Position numbers and translations under genes: made by a program
Shown here: positions 27,848 to 37,707 of the stretch, piece by piece
Layout of the letters: every line of letters starts with the position of its first letter
How positions within the stretch are numbered: the stretch's first letter is position 1
Notes under the pieces: model-generated
Told to the model about the DNA's origin: nothing
Database searches by the model: none
What the model saw: only the letters and a program-made list of their open reading frames with translations
DNA from: Ancylobacter oerskovii
Lineage (GTDB): Bacteria; Pseudomonadota; Alphaproteobacteria; Rhizobiales; Xanthobacteraceae
Assembly: GCF_018390555.1 (NCBI RefSeq)
Contig: NZ_JAHBGB010000002.1
Location: 558,001-622,000, forward strand
DNA length: 64,000 nt
Reading direction: 5' to 3'

Positions 27848-29650
27848 TCAGGGCGTCGGCCCCAGGATCCCCGTCGCCTCCATGCGCGGGCCGAACAGCG
27901 GCCGCGCGGCGCCGGAGCGGCGGATCAGCGATTGCGGGTCGGGCAGCAGCAGCGGGTCGTCCCAGTCGCCGCGCACCACGAAGGGCAGCTCGAACGGGCT
28001 CGCCGTTCCGCTCGCATCCTTCAGCATGGCGGTGCCGGCGAGATCGAGTTCCTGCGCCAGGATCGAGGCGGTGCCGTTCATGCGCACCGCAAGGCGCGTG
28101 CTGTCGACGGCGAGGGTGGTGAGGTCGGCGATGCCGGAACTGATCGTCGCCTCCGCCGCCAGGCTGTCGAAGGGCGTGCGGCCGCCGCGCAGATTGCCGA
28201 TGCCCGAAAGCGGGCGCTCGGCCAGCCGCGTCAGGATGCGCGTGGCGTCGATCCCCACCAGCGCGCCATTGGCGCCCTCCAGCCGGAAGCTGCCGTCGAG
28301 GCTGCCGACGATGCCGGCGATGTCGCGGCCGGTGCCGGTGGCGGCGAGGCGGAACGAGCCGGTCCCCTCCACCCTCTGGGTGCGGAAGATGTCGCCGAGC
28401 GCCTGGGCCAGCGCGACATCCTCGCAGGCGAGCTCGACCCGCACCTCGGTGCCCGCCGCCACCGGCGCCACCTGGGCGGAGGCGCGGAAGATGCCCTGCC
28501 AGCCCTCGGCCTCGCCGATGGCGAGCGACAGCTTGCCGCCCCTCACCACCGCGCTGGCGGCGAAGCGTTCCAGCTTGGCGCCGCCGGCACGCACCTCGCC
28601 GGCCGAGAGGCGCAGGTCGAGGTCGAAGCGCTGCAGCCGCTGCGTCTCGAGGGGATCGCGGTTCCAATGGTTGCCGTCCGGTCCGGCGAGCGCCAGCTGG
28701 CCATAGGGCGCCAGGTCGAGCGTGCCGGCGGCGAGCGTGCCCTGGATCTGCGGGCGGCCCTCGTCGAGGCGCAGATTGAAGCCGCCCTCGCTGACATTGC
28801 CGTCGAGCTCGAGCCGGACCCGGCTGAGCGCCGCCGACTTGCCGGAATAGAGCATGTCGGCCTTCAGCGCGAAGGGCCCGAAACCGCCCTCGGTCGGCGT
28901 GTCGAGGCCGAGCCAGTCCAGCGCCGCCCGCACGGAGCGCGCCGCGGCATAGACGGAGCCCTCGCCGGAAAGCCCGCTGGCGAAGCCGAAGCTGCCTTCG
29001 TAGGAGAGTTCGCCCAGCGGCCCGGAGGCGGCGGCGCGCAGCCGGGCGCTGCGCCCGCCGGCCAGCTCGCCGAGCTGCGAGAAGGCGACGTCGATCTCCA
29101 TCGGCTGGTCGTGCCAGATGAACCCGCCATCGAGCTTCAGCGCGCTGCCGCCGCGCCAGTCGATGGTGGCGTTCATGCGGGCGGTGGTGGTGGTGGCGCC
29201 GTCCTCGTCGACGAGCCGCACCAGCCCGTCGAGCACCCTTATCTCGCCGGACAGCGTGCCCCCGCCGATGCGGCGCAGCAGCTCGGCGAGCATGGCGGTG
29301 TTGGAGACGCGGTCGGGAACGGTCAGCACCGGATCCGCCAGCGCGATATGGTCGGCGCGGGCGCTGCCGGTGACCAGCGGCAGCAGGTCGAGCACGATCC
29401 GCAGATGCGGCACCGTCAGGCTCGGGCCGCCCTCCTGCCCGATGCGGACGCCGCGCGCCTCCAGCGCCGGCCAGGGAAAGGCGGAAAAGCGCACGTCACC
29501 GTCGATCGCGGCATCCATGCCGGTGGCGGTGCGCATCATGCCGAGCGCCTCGGCGCGCAGCCGCGCCTGCGAGGCCAGCTTGGGAGCGAGGGCGGCGCCG
29601 ACGACCACGAGCAGGAGTGGCAGCAGCAGGATCGCCAGCAGTTTTCTCAT
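27848..29650 (-). CDS. AsmA family protein
   Basis: A 600-residue protein with one N-terminal membrane helix (MRKLLAILLLPLLLVVVGAAL) and a long beta-rich periplasmic part. The segments MDAAIDGDVRFSAFPWPALEARGVRIG and, near the C-terminus, LDGSFRLEGANGALVGIDATRIL are typical of the AsmA/TamB-like repeating-groove superfamily. The family is linked to lipid transport and outer-membrane integrity. The start at 29650 opens with the membrane anchor; an upstream ATG at 29677 is possible and neither has a strong ribosome site. It converges with the kinase gene and is divergent from acetoacetyl-CoA synthetase. Confidence 0.85.
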   Translation of the reverse strand: MRKLLAILLLPLLLVVVGAALAPKLASQARLRAEALGMMRTATGMDAAIDGDVRFSAFPWPALEARGVRIGQEGGPSLTVPHLRIVLDLLPLVTGSARADHIALADPVLTVPDRVSNTAMLAELLRRIGGGTLSGEIRVLDGLVRLVDEDGATTTTARMNATIDWRGGSALKLDGGFIWHDQPMEIDVAFSQLGELAGGRSARLRAAASGPLGELSYEGSFGFASGLSGEGSVYAAARSVRAALDWLGLDTPTEGGFGPFALKADMLYSGKSAALSRVRLELDGNVSEGGFNLRLDEGRPQIQGTLAAGTLDLAPYGQLALAGPDGNHWNRDPLETQRLQRFDLDLRLSAGEVRAGGAKLERFAASAVVRGGKLSLAIGEAEGWQGIFRASAQVAPVAAGTEVRVELACEDVALAQALGDIFRTQRVEGTGSFRLAATGTGRDIAGIVGSLDGSFRLEGANGALVGIDATRILTRLAERPLSGIGNLRGGRTPFDSLAAEATISSGIADLTTLAVDSTRLAVRMNGTASILAQELDLAGTAMLKDASGTASPFELPFVVRGDWDDPLLLPDPQSLIRRSGAARPLFGPRMEATGILGPTP

Positions 29651-29923
29651 CGCGTGTCGCCACAACCCCGTCGGCATTCCGCATGCTGCGCCTGCCTCGC
29701 GTCTCGGCCCGACGAACCACCCCTCCCGTCGACCGGCCGCGAACTGGCATAAAACCAATCGCCGCCATCCTGCAACATCCTGCTTGTCTGTGTCTGTTTC
29801 ATGGCCTGACAAGTTGTGGACCGGACGCTATGAATTCGCCGGGCAGGCTGCAAACCCGACAAAATGGCCGCCCGACGCTCACCGATGAATCGTCGCTGCC
29901 GGAGCCTGGGAGGGCCAGCCTTG

Positions 29924-31891
<1,968 letters not shown>

Positions 31892-31906
31892 GCGCCCCGG
31901 GACCGG

Positions 31907-32062
31907 TTCCGTCATCACCCCGGCCGCGGCGAAGCGGAGAACCGGGGCGAACCAGAGCCGGGGCCGGCTCCATCCTCATCCCGGCCGCAGCGAAGCGGAG
32001 AACCGGGATCGCGCTTCGGTGTTTGCGCGATCCCGGATGGCCTTCCGGCCGTCCGGGATGAC
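31907..32062. repeat. Tandem gccgcrgcgaagcggagaaccggg repeats
   Basis: Two partial copies of a unit centred on GCGAAGCGGAGAACCGGG occur at about 31925-31946 and 31985-32007. The second copy is followed by a GCGATCCCGG palindromic module ending TCCGGGATGACG. Units of this kind are common in Hyphomicrobiales intergenic DNA. No gene is visible. Confidence 0.55.
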
Positions 32063-32082
32063 GTCCTCTTTCCAATGCAGCG

Positions 32083-32240
32083 CCCTCATCCTGAAGCTGG
32101 TGGAACGCGCTTATCCTGAGGCCAACGGAGCGCCCTCATCCTGAGGTGCGAGCGCAGCGAGCCTCGAAGGATGCTCGCCGAAGCGCGCCCGAAGGCCCCT
32201 CCTCCGAGGCCCGGCTGTCTCCGGGCGCCTCATCCTGAGA
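32083..32240. repeat. Cluster of family A palindromic repeats
   Basis: One well-preserved copy (32134-32172: CCTCATCCTGAGGTGCGAGC to CCTCGAAGGA) is flanked by fragments, CCTCATCCTGAAGC at 32084, TTATCCTGAGGCC at 32111 and CCTCATCCTGAGATGG at about 32228. It looks like repeated insertion or partial decay of the same element. Confidence 0.7.
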
Positions 32241-32303
32241 TGGTTCGGGAGGAAGCGGGAAGCCGCGGGCCCGGCGCGACCGGCTCCCTCACCCCACATC
32301 GAC

Positions 32304-32520
32304 CTCGGCTATTGCCGAGCTCGTTCTCTCTGAAAGTCAAACTCGGCAATAGCCGAGTTTGACGGAGAGGGGTGGGGTGAGGGGTCTACTTTACTTCCCC
32401 CTGCCGTCGCCACTCACCGACCCACTGCGCGGGCCGCCTCTCCGTCGCAACCGGAGGCGTCCGGTTTCGACCTTGCCGGAACCGAACTCGGCAACAGCCG
32501 AATTCCGGCGGGGAGAGGCA
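32304..32520. repeat. Family B composite repeat with three ctcggcaatagccgag palindromes
   Basis: Three related palindromes lie here: CTCGGCTATTGCCGAG (32304-32319), a 22-base AAACTCGGC/GCCGAGTTT hairpin with an AATA loop (32339-32360), and GAACTCGGC-AACA-GCCGAATTC (32484-32505). Around them are ggtggggtgaggggtc (about 32370-32386), cactcaccgacccactgcg (about 32411-32429) and ccggcggggagagg, the same order seen at 14698-14865. The remaining bases up to the permease stop at 32624 show no gene. Confidence 0.6.
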
Positions 32521-32623
32521 ATCAACGAGGCAGGCGAGGTCGGCGAAATCGGAACCAGCCACTTTCGCAGGCGGAGGAGGTCGAACCCAGAGCCCCCAAC
32601 ACCCGCGCGTCCCCAACCCGCCG

Positions 32624-34312
32624 TCAGAAGCTGTCGAGGTGCTGGCGCGGCCGGCTCAGCCGTGCCAGCAGGATCACCGGGATCAGCCCCACCAGCACGA
32701 TCAGCAGCGCCGCCAGGGCGCCGTCCTCATAGGAGCCGCGCGCGGCCTCGCCATAGACCTGGCTCGCCAGCGTCTCGAAGTTCAGCGGGCGCAGCATCAG
32801 CGTCGCCGGCAATTCCTTCATGCAGTCGACGAACACCAGCAGCGCCGCGGTGCCGAGCGCCGGGCGCAGCAGCGGCAGGTGGATGCGCCGCACCACCCCG
32901 CCCGGGGCCTCGCCGAGCCCCCGCGCCGCCATGTCGAGGCTCATGCCGACCTTCTCGTAGCCGGTCTCCAGCGCCCCGACGGGAATGGCGAGGAAGCGGA
33001 TGACATAGGCGACGATCAGCGCCGCCCCCGAGCCGGAGACGATCAGCCCCGTCGCCGGCCCGCCGAGGGATTGCACCGTCGCCGAGACCAGGTTGTCGAA
33101 GCCGGCGAGCGGCACCAGCAGCCCCACCGCCAGCACCGTGCCGGGCACCGCATAGCCGAGCGCCGCGAAGCGCAGCAGCCGCGGGGAGCGCACCGTGCCG
33201 GTGCGGGCGGCGATCGCCAGCAGCAGGCCGCAGCCCAGCGCCAGCGCCGTGCCGATGCCGGCGAAGAGCGCGGTGTTCAGGGCTTCCGGCAGCAGCGTCT
33301 CCGGCAGGCCGCGGAACATGAAACGACCATAGGCGGCGTGGACGAGATGGCCGGCCGGCATCAGGAAGCCCAGTGTCACCGGGACGAGGCAGGCGAGGAA
33401 GGCGAGCGTGGCGCTGCCGGCCGAGAGTTGGCGGCGCATCGGCGGGCGGGCGCGGTTGCCGACATTGGCATGGCTGATATGCCGCCGCCCCCAGCGTTCC
33501 AGCATGACCAGCCCGATCATGATCACCAGCATGAACAGCGCGATCTGCGCCGCGCCGGGCAGGCTGGAGCGGTTCAGCCAGGTGGAATAGATCGACAGCG
33601 TCAGCGTCTGCACGCCGAGGAATTCCGAGGCGCCGATATCGTTCACCGTCTCCATCAGGGCGAGCGTCACGCCCACCGCAATGGCGGGACGGGCGAGCGG
33701 CAGCGCGATGCGGAAGAAGGTGGCGGTCGCCCCGTGGCCGAGCGTGCGCGCCGCGTCGAGCGCCGAGGCGGTCTGCACCAGGAAGGCCGCCCGCGCCGGC
33801 AGGTAGACGTAAGGGTACAGCACGAAGCCCAGCAGCACGATGCAGCCCGGCAGGCTCCGCACTTCCGGCAGCGGCAGGTCGCGCGGGCTGGTCATGCCGA
33901 GCGCGGCGCGGATCGCGGTGGGGATCGGCCCCAGCGGATGCACCGCGTCGACATAGACGAAGGCCTGGATGTAGGTGGGGATCGCCAGCGGCAGCAGCAG
34001 CGCCCATTCGAAGAAGCCGCGGCCGGGGAAGCGGCACACCGCCACCAGCCAGGCGGTGCCGGTGCCGAGCGTGCCGGCGATGATCCCCACCCCCAGCACC
34101 AGCAGCGCGGTGTCGGTGATCGCCACCGGCAGCACGTTGCGCACGATGTGCGGCCACAGGTCGCCGGTGCCGTGGGCGGCGGTGGCGATCAGCGCGGCGA
34201 GCGGCAGCAGCACCAGCCCGACGATGGCGAGCGCGCCGAGGCGCATGAGCCCGCCGGCCGCGCCGGCGATGCCGGAGACGCTGGAAGGCCGGTCGTTCGC
34301 CGGGGAACTCAT
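32624..34312 (-). CDS. Ferric iron ABC transporter permease (FbpB/FutB type)
   Basis: A 562-residue permease of two fused six-helix halves, as in FbpB/SfuB/FutB. Each half has an EAA-type loop (ASALDAARTLGHGATATFFRI and MAARGLGEAPGGVVRRIHLPL) for contact with the ATPase. I chose the ATG at 34312 over a TTG two codons upstream. The gene follows the ferric binding protein gene, separated by about 100 bases with a strong hairpin. No ATPase gene (fbpC) follows; the next 700 bases are repeats, so the ATPase must be supplied from elsewhere. Confidence 0.92.
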   Translation of the reverse strand: MSSPANDRPSSVSGIAGAAGGLMRLGALAIVGLVLLPLAALIATAAHGTGDLWPHIVRNVLPVAITDTALLVLGVGIIAGTLGTGTAWLVAVCRFPGRGFFEWALLLPLAIPTYIQAFVYVDAVHPLGPIPTAIRAALGMTSPRDLPLPEVRSLPGCIVLLGFVLYPYVYLPARAAFLVQTASALDAARTLGHGATATFFRIALPLARPAIAVGVTLALMETVNDIGASEFLGVQTLTLSIYSTWLNRSSLPGAAQIALFMLVIMIGLVMLERWGRRHISHANVGNRARPPMRRQLSAGSATLAFLACLVPVTLGFLMPAGHLVHAAYGRFMFRGLPETLLPEALNTALFAGIGTALALGCGLLLAIAARTGTVRSPRLLRFAALGYAVPGTVLAVGLLVPLAGFDNLVSATVQSLGGPATGLIVSGSGAALIVAYVIRFLAIPVGALETGYEKVGMSLDMAARGLGEAPGGVVRRIHLPLLRPALGTAALLVFVDCMKELPATLMLRPLNFETLASQVYGEAARGSYEDGALAALLIVLVGLIPVILLARLSRPRQHLDSF

Positions 34313-34355
34313 CGCCAAGACGGCGTCACCACGCGCATCGTCCTCGAAACGGGAA

Positions 34356-34380
34356 CGCGCCCGTCACCGGGACGGGCGCG
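34356..34380 (-). terminator. Hairpin between the ferric binding protein and permease genes
   Basis: CGCGCCCGTC and GACGGGCGCG form a perfect ten-base stem with a five-base loop. There is no T-run, so it more likely acts as an mRNA-stability or attenuation hairpin that keeps the binding protein in excess over the permease than as a full terminator. Confidence 0.55.
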
Positions 34381-34414
34381 CATATCTCGCGGCGCGACGC
34401 GCCGGAAGACGGGA

Positions 34415-35464
34415 TCAGTTGTCGAAGCCGACCTTGTCGACGAGATCGGCCGCCTGCTTGCGATACTGGCCGATCTTGGCGATGTCCAGATTGTCGATCT
34501 TCAGCGGGCCGAAGGCGGCGATGATCGGGTCGACCGGCGAGCCGGCCACCACCGGATATTCGAAGTTCGCCCGGGCATAGACGTCCTGCGCCTCGTGCGA
34601 GACTAGGAATTCCATCAGCTTGAGCGCGTTTTCCTTGTTCGGCGCGTTCTTGGCGACCGAGGCGCCGGAGACGTTCACATTGGTGCCGCCGCCCTCGAAG
34701 GTCGGCAGGACGACGTTGATCGCCTCCGCCCACTTCTCCTGCTCGGGCCCGCCCTTGCCGGAGCGCATCAGCCCGACATAGTAGGAATTGGCGACGCCGA
34801 GGTCGCAGATGCCGGCGAGGATGTCGCGGGCATTCTCGCGGTCGCCGCCGGCCGGCTTGCGGGCGAGGTTGGCCTTGATGCCCTTCAGCCATTCCTCGGC
34901 CTTGGCCTCGCCGTGATGGGCGATGTAGGCGGCGATCAGCGCGGTGTTGTAGGGGTGCTTGCCGGAGCGGATGCAGATCTTGCCCTTCCATTCCGGCTTG
35001 GCGAGGTCCTCATAGGTGATGGCGTCGAGCTTCACCCGGTCCTTGGAGGCATAGACGACGCGCCCGCGCATCGACACCGCGAACCACTCGCCGTTCGCAC
35101 CGCGCAGATTGGCCGGGATCGCCTTCTCCAGCACCTCGGACTTGACGTTCTGCGTCACGCCCTGCTCGACGAGGTCGAGCAGGTTGCCGATGTCGACGGT
35201 CATCATCACGTCGGCCGGCGAGGCGGCGCCCTCGGCCTTCACGCGCTCGGCGAGGCCGTCCTTGACGAAGACGGTGTTGACCTTCACGCCGGTCTTCTCG
35301 GTGAAGGCGTCGAACACCGGCTTGGCGAGCGCCGGCTCGCGGGTGGTGTAGACATTCACCACCTCTTCCGCGCTCGCGCCGAACGGCGCCAGTGCCGCCG
35401 CGGCGGCGACCAGCCCGCCCAGAATGGTACGCCGCGCCACGGTGCCGGCCAGCTTGGTCCTCAT
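34415..35464 (-). CDS. Ferric iron ABC transporter substrate-binding protein (FbpA/FutA type)
   Basis: A 349-residue periplasmic iron-binding protein. The signal sequence TVARRTILGGLVAAAAAL has a twin-arginine look. The mature start VVNVYTTREPALAKPVFDAF is typical, and the tyrosine pair in VANSYYVGLMRSGKG, where FbpA-type proteins hold Fe(III), is present. The ATG at 35464 follows AGGAGGAGG, a near-perfect ribosome site. It heads the uptake operon; an ICE-like box lies 127 bases upstream. Ferric specificity is inferred from the family and the iron-gene neighbourhood. Confidence 0.93.
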   Translation of the reverse strand: MRTKLAGTVARRTILGGLVAAAAALAPFGASAEEVVNVYTTREPALAKPVFDAFTEKTGVKVNTVFVKDGLAERVKAEGAASPADVMMTVDIGNLLDLVEQGVTQNVKSEVLEKAIPANLRGANGEWFAVSMRGRVVYASKDRVKLDAITYEDLAKPEWKGKICIRSGKHPYNTALIAAYIAHHGEAKAEEWLKGIKANLARKPAGGDRENARDILAGICDLGVANSYYVGLMRSGKGGPEQEKWAEAINVVLPTFEGGGTNVNVSGASVAKNAPNKENALKLMEFLVSHEAQDVYARANFEYPVVAGSPVDPIIAAFGPLKIDNLDIAKIGQYRKQAADLVDKVGFDN

Positions 35465-35590
35465 GCGTCGTCCTCCTCCTGGCGCGTCCGCCGGCTGCCG
35501 CCACGGCTGGAGCGGTAAGCGCCTGCCCAATGCGGCTGCGTTAGAAGAGGCCTGACGATGGGTCAATCAAAAGGTAAGTGATCGCAATAG

Positions 35591-35607
35591 TTTAGAAACA
35601 CTCCAAA
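35591..35607. promoter_or_regulatory. Iron-control (Irr/ICE-type) box upstream of the ferric uptake operon
   Basis: TTTAGAAACACTCCAAA matches the ICE consensus TTTAGAA-N3-TTCTAAA in the left half fully and the right half in five of seven bases. Two better boxes lie within 1.2 kb, at bfr and bfd. Irr binding here is inferred. Confidence 0.6.
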
Positions 35608-35633
35608 TCTCTTGGGCCACGGAGCCGCGCCAC

Positions 35634-35660
35634 GAAAAAGGCCGGTCTGACGACCGGCCT
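35634..35660 (-). terminator. Rho-independent terminator of bfr
   Basis: On the minus strand AGGCCGGTC and GACCGGCCT form a nine-base stem with a four-base loop, followed by TTTTTC. It lies about 30 bases after the bacterioferritin stop. Confidence 0.85.
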
Positions 35661-35691
35661 CGATTCGTCGAAGGCGACAGGCGCGATGCGC

Positions 35692-36168
35692 TCAGTCCAG
35701 CTCGCCGATGTGGTGCTGGGCGTAGAGCTGCACGCCGAGCCGGGCGATGAGGTCCAGCTGGGTCTCGAGGAAGTCGATGTGCCCCTCCTCGTCCGCCATC
35801 AGCTCCTTGAACAGGTCGCGGCTGGGATAGTCCTTCACCTCGTCGCAATAGGAGGCGGCTTCCTGATAGAGCGCGCGCGCCTCGATCTCGGCAGCGAGAT
35901 CGCTCTCGATCACTTCCTTGATGTCCTGGCCGATGCGCAGCGGGTCGAGGACCTGCAGATTGGGGAAGCCCTCGAGGAAGAGGATGCGGTCGACGAACTT
36001 GTCGGCATGCTGCATCTCCTCGATGGATTCGGCGCGCCACTTGGCGGCGAGCTTCTTGAATCCCCAATTGTCGAGCATGCGGTAATGCAGCCAATATTGG
36101 TTGATCGCCGTCAGCTCCGAGCGCAGGCCGCGGTTGAGATATTCGATGACCTTGGTATCGCCCTTCAT
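35692..36168 (-). CDS. bfr: Bacterioferritin
   Basis: A 158-residue subunit of the 24-mer haem-containing iron-storage shell. All ferroxidase ligands are in place: Glu18, Glu51, His54, Glu94, Glu127 and His130, and Met52 is the haem ligand, so this is a full catalytic Bfr. The ATG at 36168 follows AGAGGCAAGG. It has its own terminator and an ICE box 45-60 bases upstream, so it is probably repressed by Irr under iron limitation. The bfd gene, which helps release the iron, lies just upstream in the same direction. Confidence 0.98.
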   Translation of the reverse strand: MKGDTKVIEYLNRGLRSELTAINQYWLHYRMLDNWGFKKLAAKWRAESIEEMQHADKFVDRILFLEGFPNLQVLDPLRIGQDIKEVIESDLAAEIEARALYQEAASYCDEVKDYPSRDLFKELMADEEGHIDFLETQLDLIARLGVQLYAQHHIGELD

Positions 36169-36211
36169 GGCCTTGCCTCTTGATTGGTACGCAATGGGTA
36201 AGCGCCATCTT

Positions 36212-36228
36212 TTTAGAATTATTCCAAT
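36212..36228. promoter_or_regulatory. ICE/Irr box upstream of bfr
   Basis: TTTAGAATTATTCCAAT matches TTTAGAA-N3-TTCTAAA at 12 of 14 defined positions. It lies 44-60 bases before the bacterioferritin start, in the promoter region, fitting Irr repression of iron storage when iron is scarce. Confidence 0.8.
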
Positions 36229-36373
36229 CAAATGACAAGACGCGAATAAGCGCCCGCGCGACGGTTATCCCCGTGCGGTGGAACGGCCGCGACAGGGCGG
36301 AAAGGCTCGGCCGCACCGTCCCTGGCGAGACGGCGGCGATCCATGCGGGAACAGGAATTTGCGAAGGACGCGG

Positions 36374-36685
36374 CTATTCGGCCGGCAGCAGATTGGCCGG
36401 GACGAGGTCGGCGAGATCGCCGGCGTGCGGGTGGACATGCGCATGTTCATGCTCATGGGCGTGAACATGGTCCTTCACGGCGCAGTCCAGCGGGCAGGCG
36501 CCGCAGGCCGGGGCGGCGTTGATGTCGTCGATCAGCTTGCGGATGGTGCGGGCGCAGCGGCCGCATTGCGGGCTGCAGCCCAGGCAACGATACACCTGCC
36601 CCGCCGTACGCACGCTCGCCGCGGGATCGGAGATCGCGGCGCGGACCTGCGTATCGGACAGCACGTTACACGAACACACAATCAT
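36374..36685 (-). CDS. bfd: Bacterioferritin-associated ferredoxin with a His-rich tail
   Basis: A 103-residue protein. The [2Fe-2S] domain (residues 1-50) has Cys4 and Cys6 in IVCSCNV and Cys41/Cys44 in QCGRC, the usual four ligands. Bfd reduces the haem of bacterioferritin to mobilise stored iron. Classical Bfd is about 64 residues; here a tail follows with three cysteines (PACGACPLDC) and eight histidines (DHVHAHEHEHAHVHPHAGD), a likely metal-binding segment. A perfect ICE box lies 28 bases before the start, so expression should follow iron through Irr. The ribosome site is weak. Confidence 0.93.
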   Translation of the reverse strand: MIVCSCNVLSDTQVRAAISDPAASVRTAGQVYRCLGCSPQCGRCARTIRKLIDDINAAPACGACPLDCAVKDHVHAHEHEHAHVHPHAGDLADLVPANLLPAE

Positions 36686-36712
36686 CGTGCGGCGGAACCA
36701 AGTGACGAGCTA

Positions 36713-36729
36713 TTTAGAATAATTCTAAA
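36713..36729. promoter_or_regulatory. Perfect ICE/Irr box upstream of bfd
   Basis: TTTAGAATAATTCTAAA is an exact match to TTTAGAA-N3-TTCTAAA; with one more base each side (ATTTAGAA...TTCTAAAT) the dyad is perfect over 19 bases. It lies 28-44 bases upstream of the bfd ATG. Confidence 0.9.
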
Positions 36730-36835
36730 TTTCTGCCTGTACTTCTCTTCTCGCGTCAATCGGCGCCGGCGTCAATCGGGAAAACCCGATCGTGCGATCA
36801 CAGGAACGAATATTCTGCTTTGTCCGGCCAAAGTT

Positions 36836-36849
36836 TTTAGAACTTCTAG
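36836..36849. promoter_or_regulatory. Degenerate ICE-like half-site dyad
   Basis: TTTAGAACTTCTAG holds both ICE half-cores (TAGAA and TTCTA), but separated by one base instead of three. A TTTATA at 36866-36871 could be a -10 element for a rightward transcript. No established gene lies to the right on the plus strand, so its purpose is unclear. Confidence 0.4.
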
Positions 36850-36870
36850 TCTGTGAGCCCATCTCTTTAT

Positions 36871-37026
36871 ATGGATTCCAGACTGAAGACCCGCCGAACA
36901 CTACCGGCATACATCGTCCTGCTGGCAGGCACCTACCGGGCCGGCGCGCCGGCATCCGCCGGCGCCGCCTGCATGCGGCACGACCGGATCCCCAAGAGCC
37001 CGGGGTACCCCTGCCACGCCGGGTGA
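36871..37026 (+). CDS. Possible small ORF of 51 residues next to the iron block
   Basis: An ATG-started frame of 51 codons begins MDSRLKTRRTLPAYIVLLAGTY and ends near KSPGYPCHAG. The first part (DSR...YIVLLAGTYR) faintly recalls HemP/HmuP, which is often Irr-controlled, but the diagnostic C-terminus (YRLR...KLILTK) is missing. There is no clear ribosome site, and a promoter with TTTATA at 36866 would start transcription inside the frame. It could be a decayed gene, a small RNA region or chance. The rest of the 357-base gap from 36686 holds the two ICE dyads only. Confidence 0.2.
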   Translation: MDSRLKTRRTLPAYIVLLAGTYRAGAPASAGAACMRHDRIPKSPGYPCHAG

Positions 37027-37042
37027 AGGCCGCGGACCGGCC

Positions 37043-37690
37043 TCAGCCCTCTCCGACCTCGTCGGCATCGTGCACCAGCGTCGGACGGGCCGGGCCGGGA
37101 GCCGGCGCCACCGGGTCGCTGGAAAGCCGCGCGAACAGGAGGTGGTCCTGCCACACGCCGTTGATGCAGAGATATTCCCGGCCATAGCCCTCGCGGCGGA
37201 AGCCGACCTTCTGCAGCAGCCGGATCGAGGGCTGGTTGCTCGGCAGGCAGGCGGCCTCGATCCGCCGCAGCCCCAGCGTGCCATGCGCATAGGGCAGCAG
37301 CGCGCGCACCGCCGCGCCCATATAGCCCTTGCCGGCGAAGGGCGCGCCCATCCAGTAGCCGAGGCTCGCGGTCTGCGTCACGCCGCGCCGCACATTGGAC
37401 AGCGACAGCCCGCCGAGCAGCACCCGGTCGGCGGCACGCAGCACGAGGAAGGGATAGGCATTGTCTTCCTTGAGGTCGCGGGCATAGCGGCGGATGCGAC
37501 GGCGGAAGGCGCCGCGCGTCAGGTCGTGCGCCGGCCACAGCGGCTCCCAGGGCGCGAGGAAGCTGCGGCTTTCCTCGCGCAGGCTCGCCCAGGCGGCGAA
37601 ATCCGACATTTGCGGCACGCGCAGCACAACCCCCTCGCCTTCGATCAGCGAGGGTGGATCCGGCCAGGAGACGCTGCGGAACAGGGCCAT
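37043..37690 (-). CDS. GNAT family N-acetyltransferase (RimJ/RimL-like)
   Basis: A 215-residue acetyltransferase of the ribosomal-protein N-terminal acetylase type. The family features are VVLRVPQMSDFAAWASLRE at the start, LGYWMGAPFAGKGYMGAAVRAL (acetyl-CoA loop) and IEAACLPSNQPSIRLLQKVGF. A short Pro/Ala-rich tail follows. Substrate is not predictable. It ends the leftward thrC / M16 / GNAT run; the gap to the M16 gene is 17 bases, so they are probably one operon. Confidence 0.88.
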   Translation of the reverse strand: MALFRSVSWPDPPSLIEGEGVVLRVPQMSDFAAWASLREESRSFLAPWEPLWPAHDLTRGAFRRRIRRYARDLKEDNAYPFLVLRAADRVLLGGLSLSNVRRGVTQTASLGYWMGAPFAGKGYMGAAVRALLPYAHGTLGLRRIEAACLPSNQPSIRLLQKVGFRREGYGREYLCINGVWQDHLLFARLSSDPVAPAPGPARPTLVHDADEVGEG

Positions 37691-37707
37691 GGAGGTCGAC
37701 GGAACGG

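Noticed and set aside
31892..32623. A CRISPR array or insertion sequence in the repeat-rich gap
   Set aside because: The repeats are palindromes of different kinds and spacing, without regular spacers, and there is no transposase frame or terminal repeats with target duplication.
36792..37187. A 131-codon plus-strand frame over the end of the GNAT gene
   Set aside because: It overlaps the well-supported acetyltransferase gene on the other strand and lacks a ribosome site.
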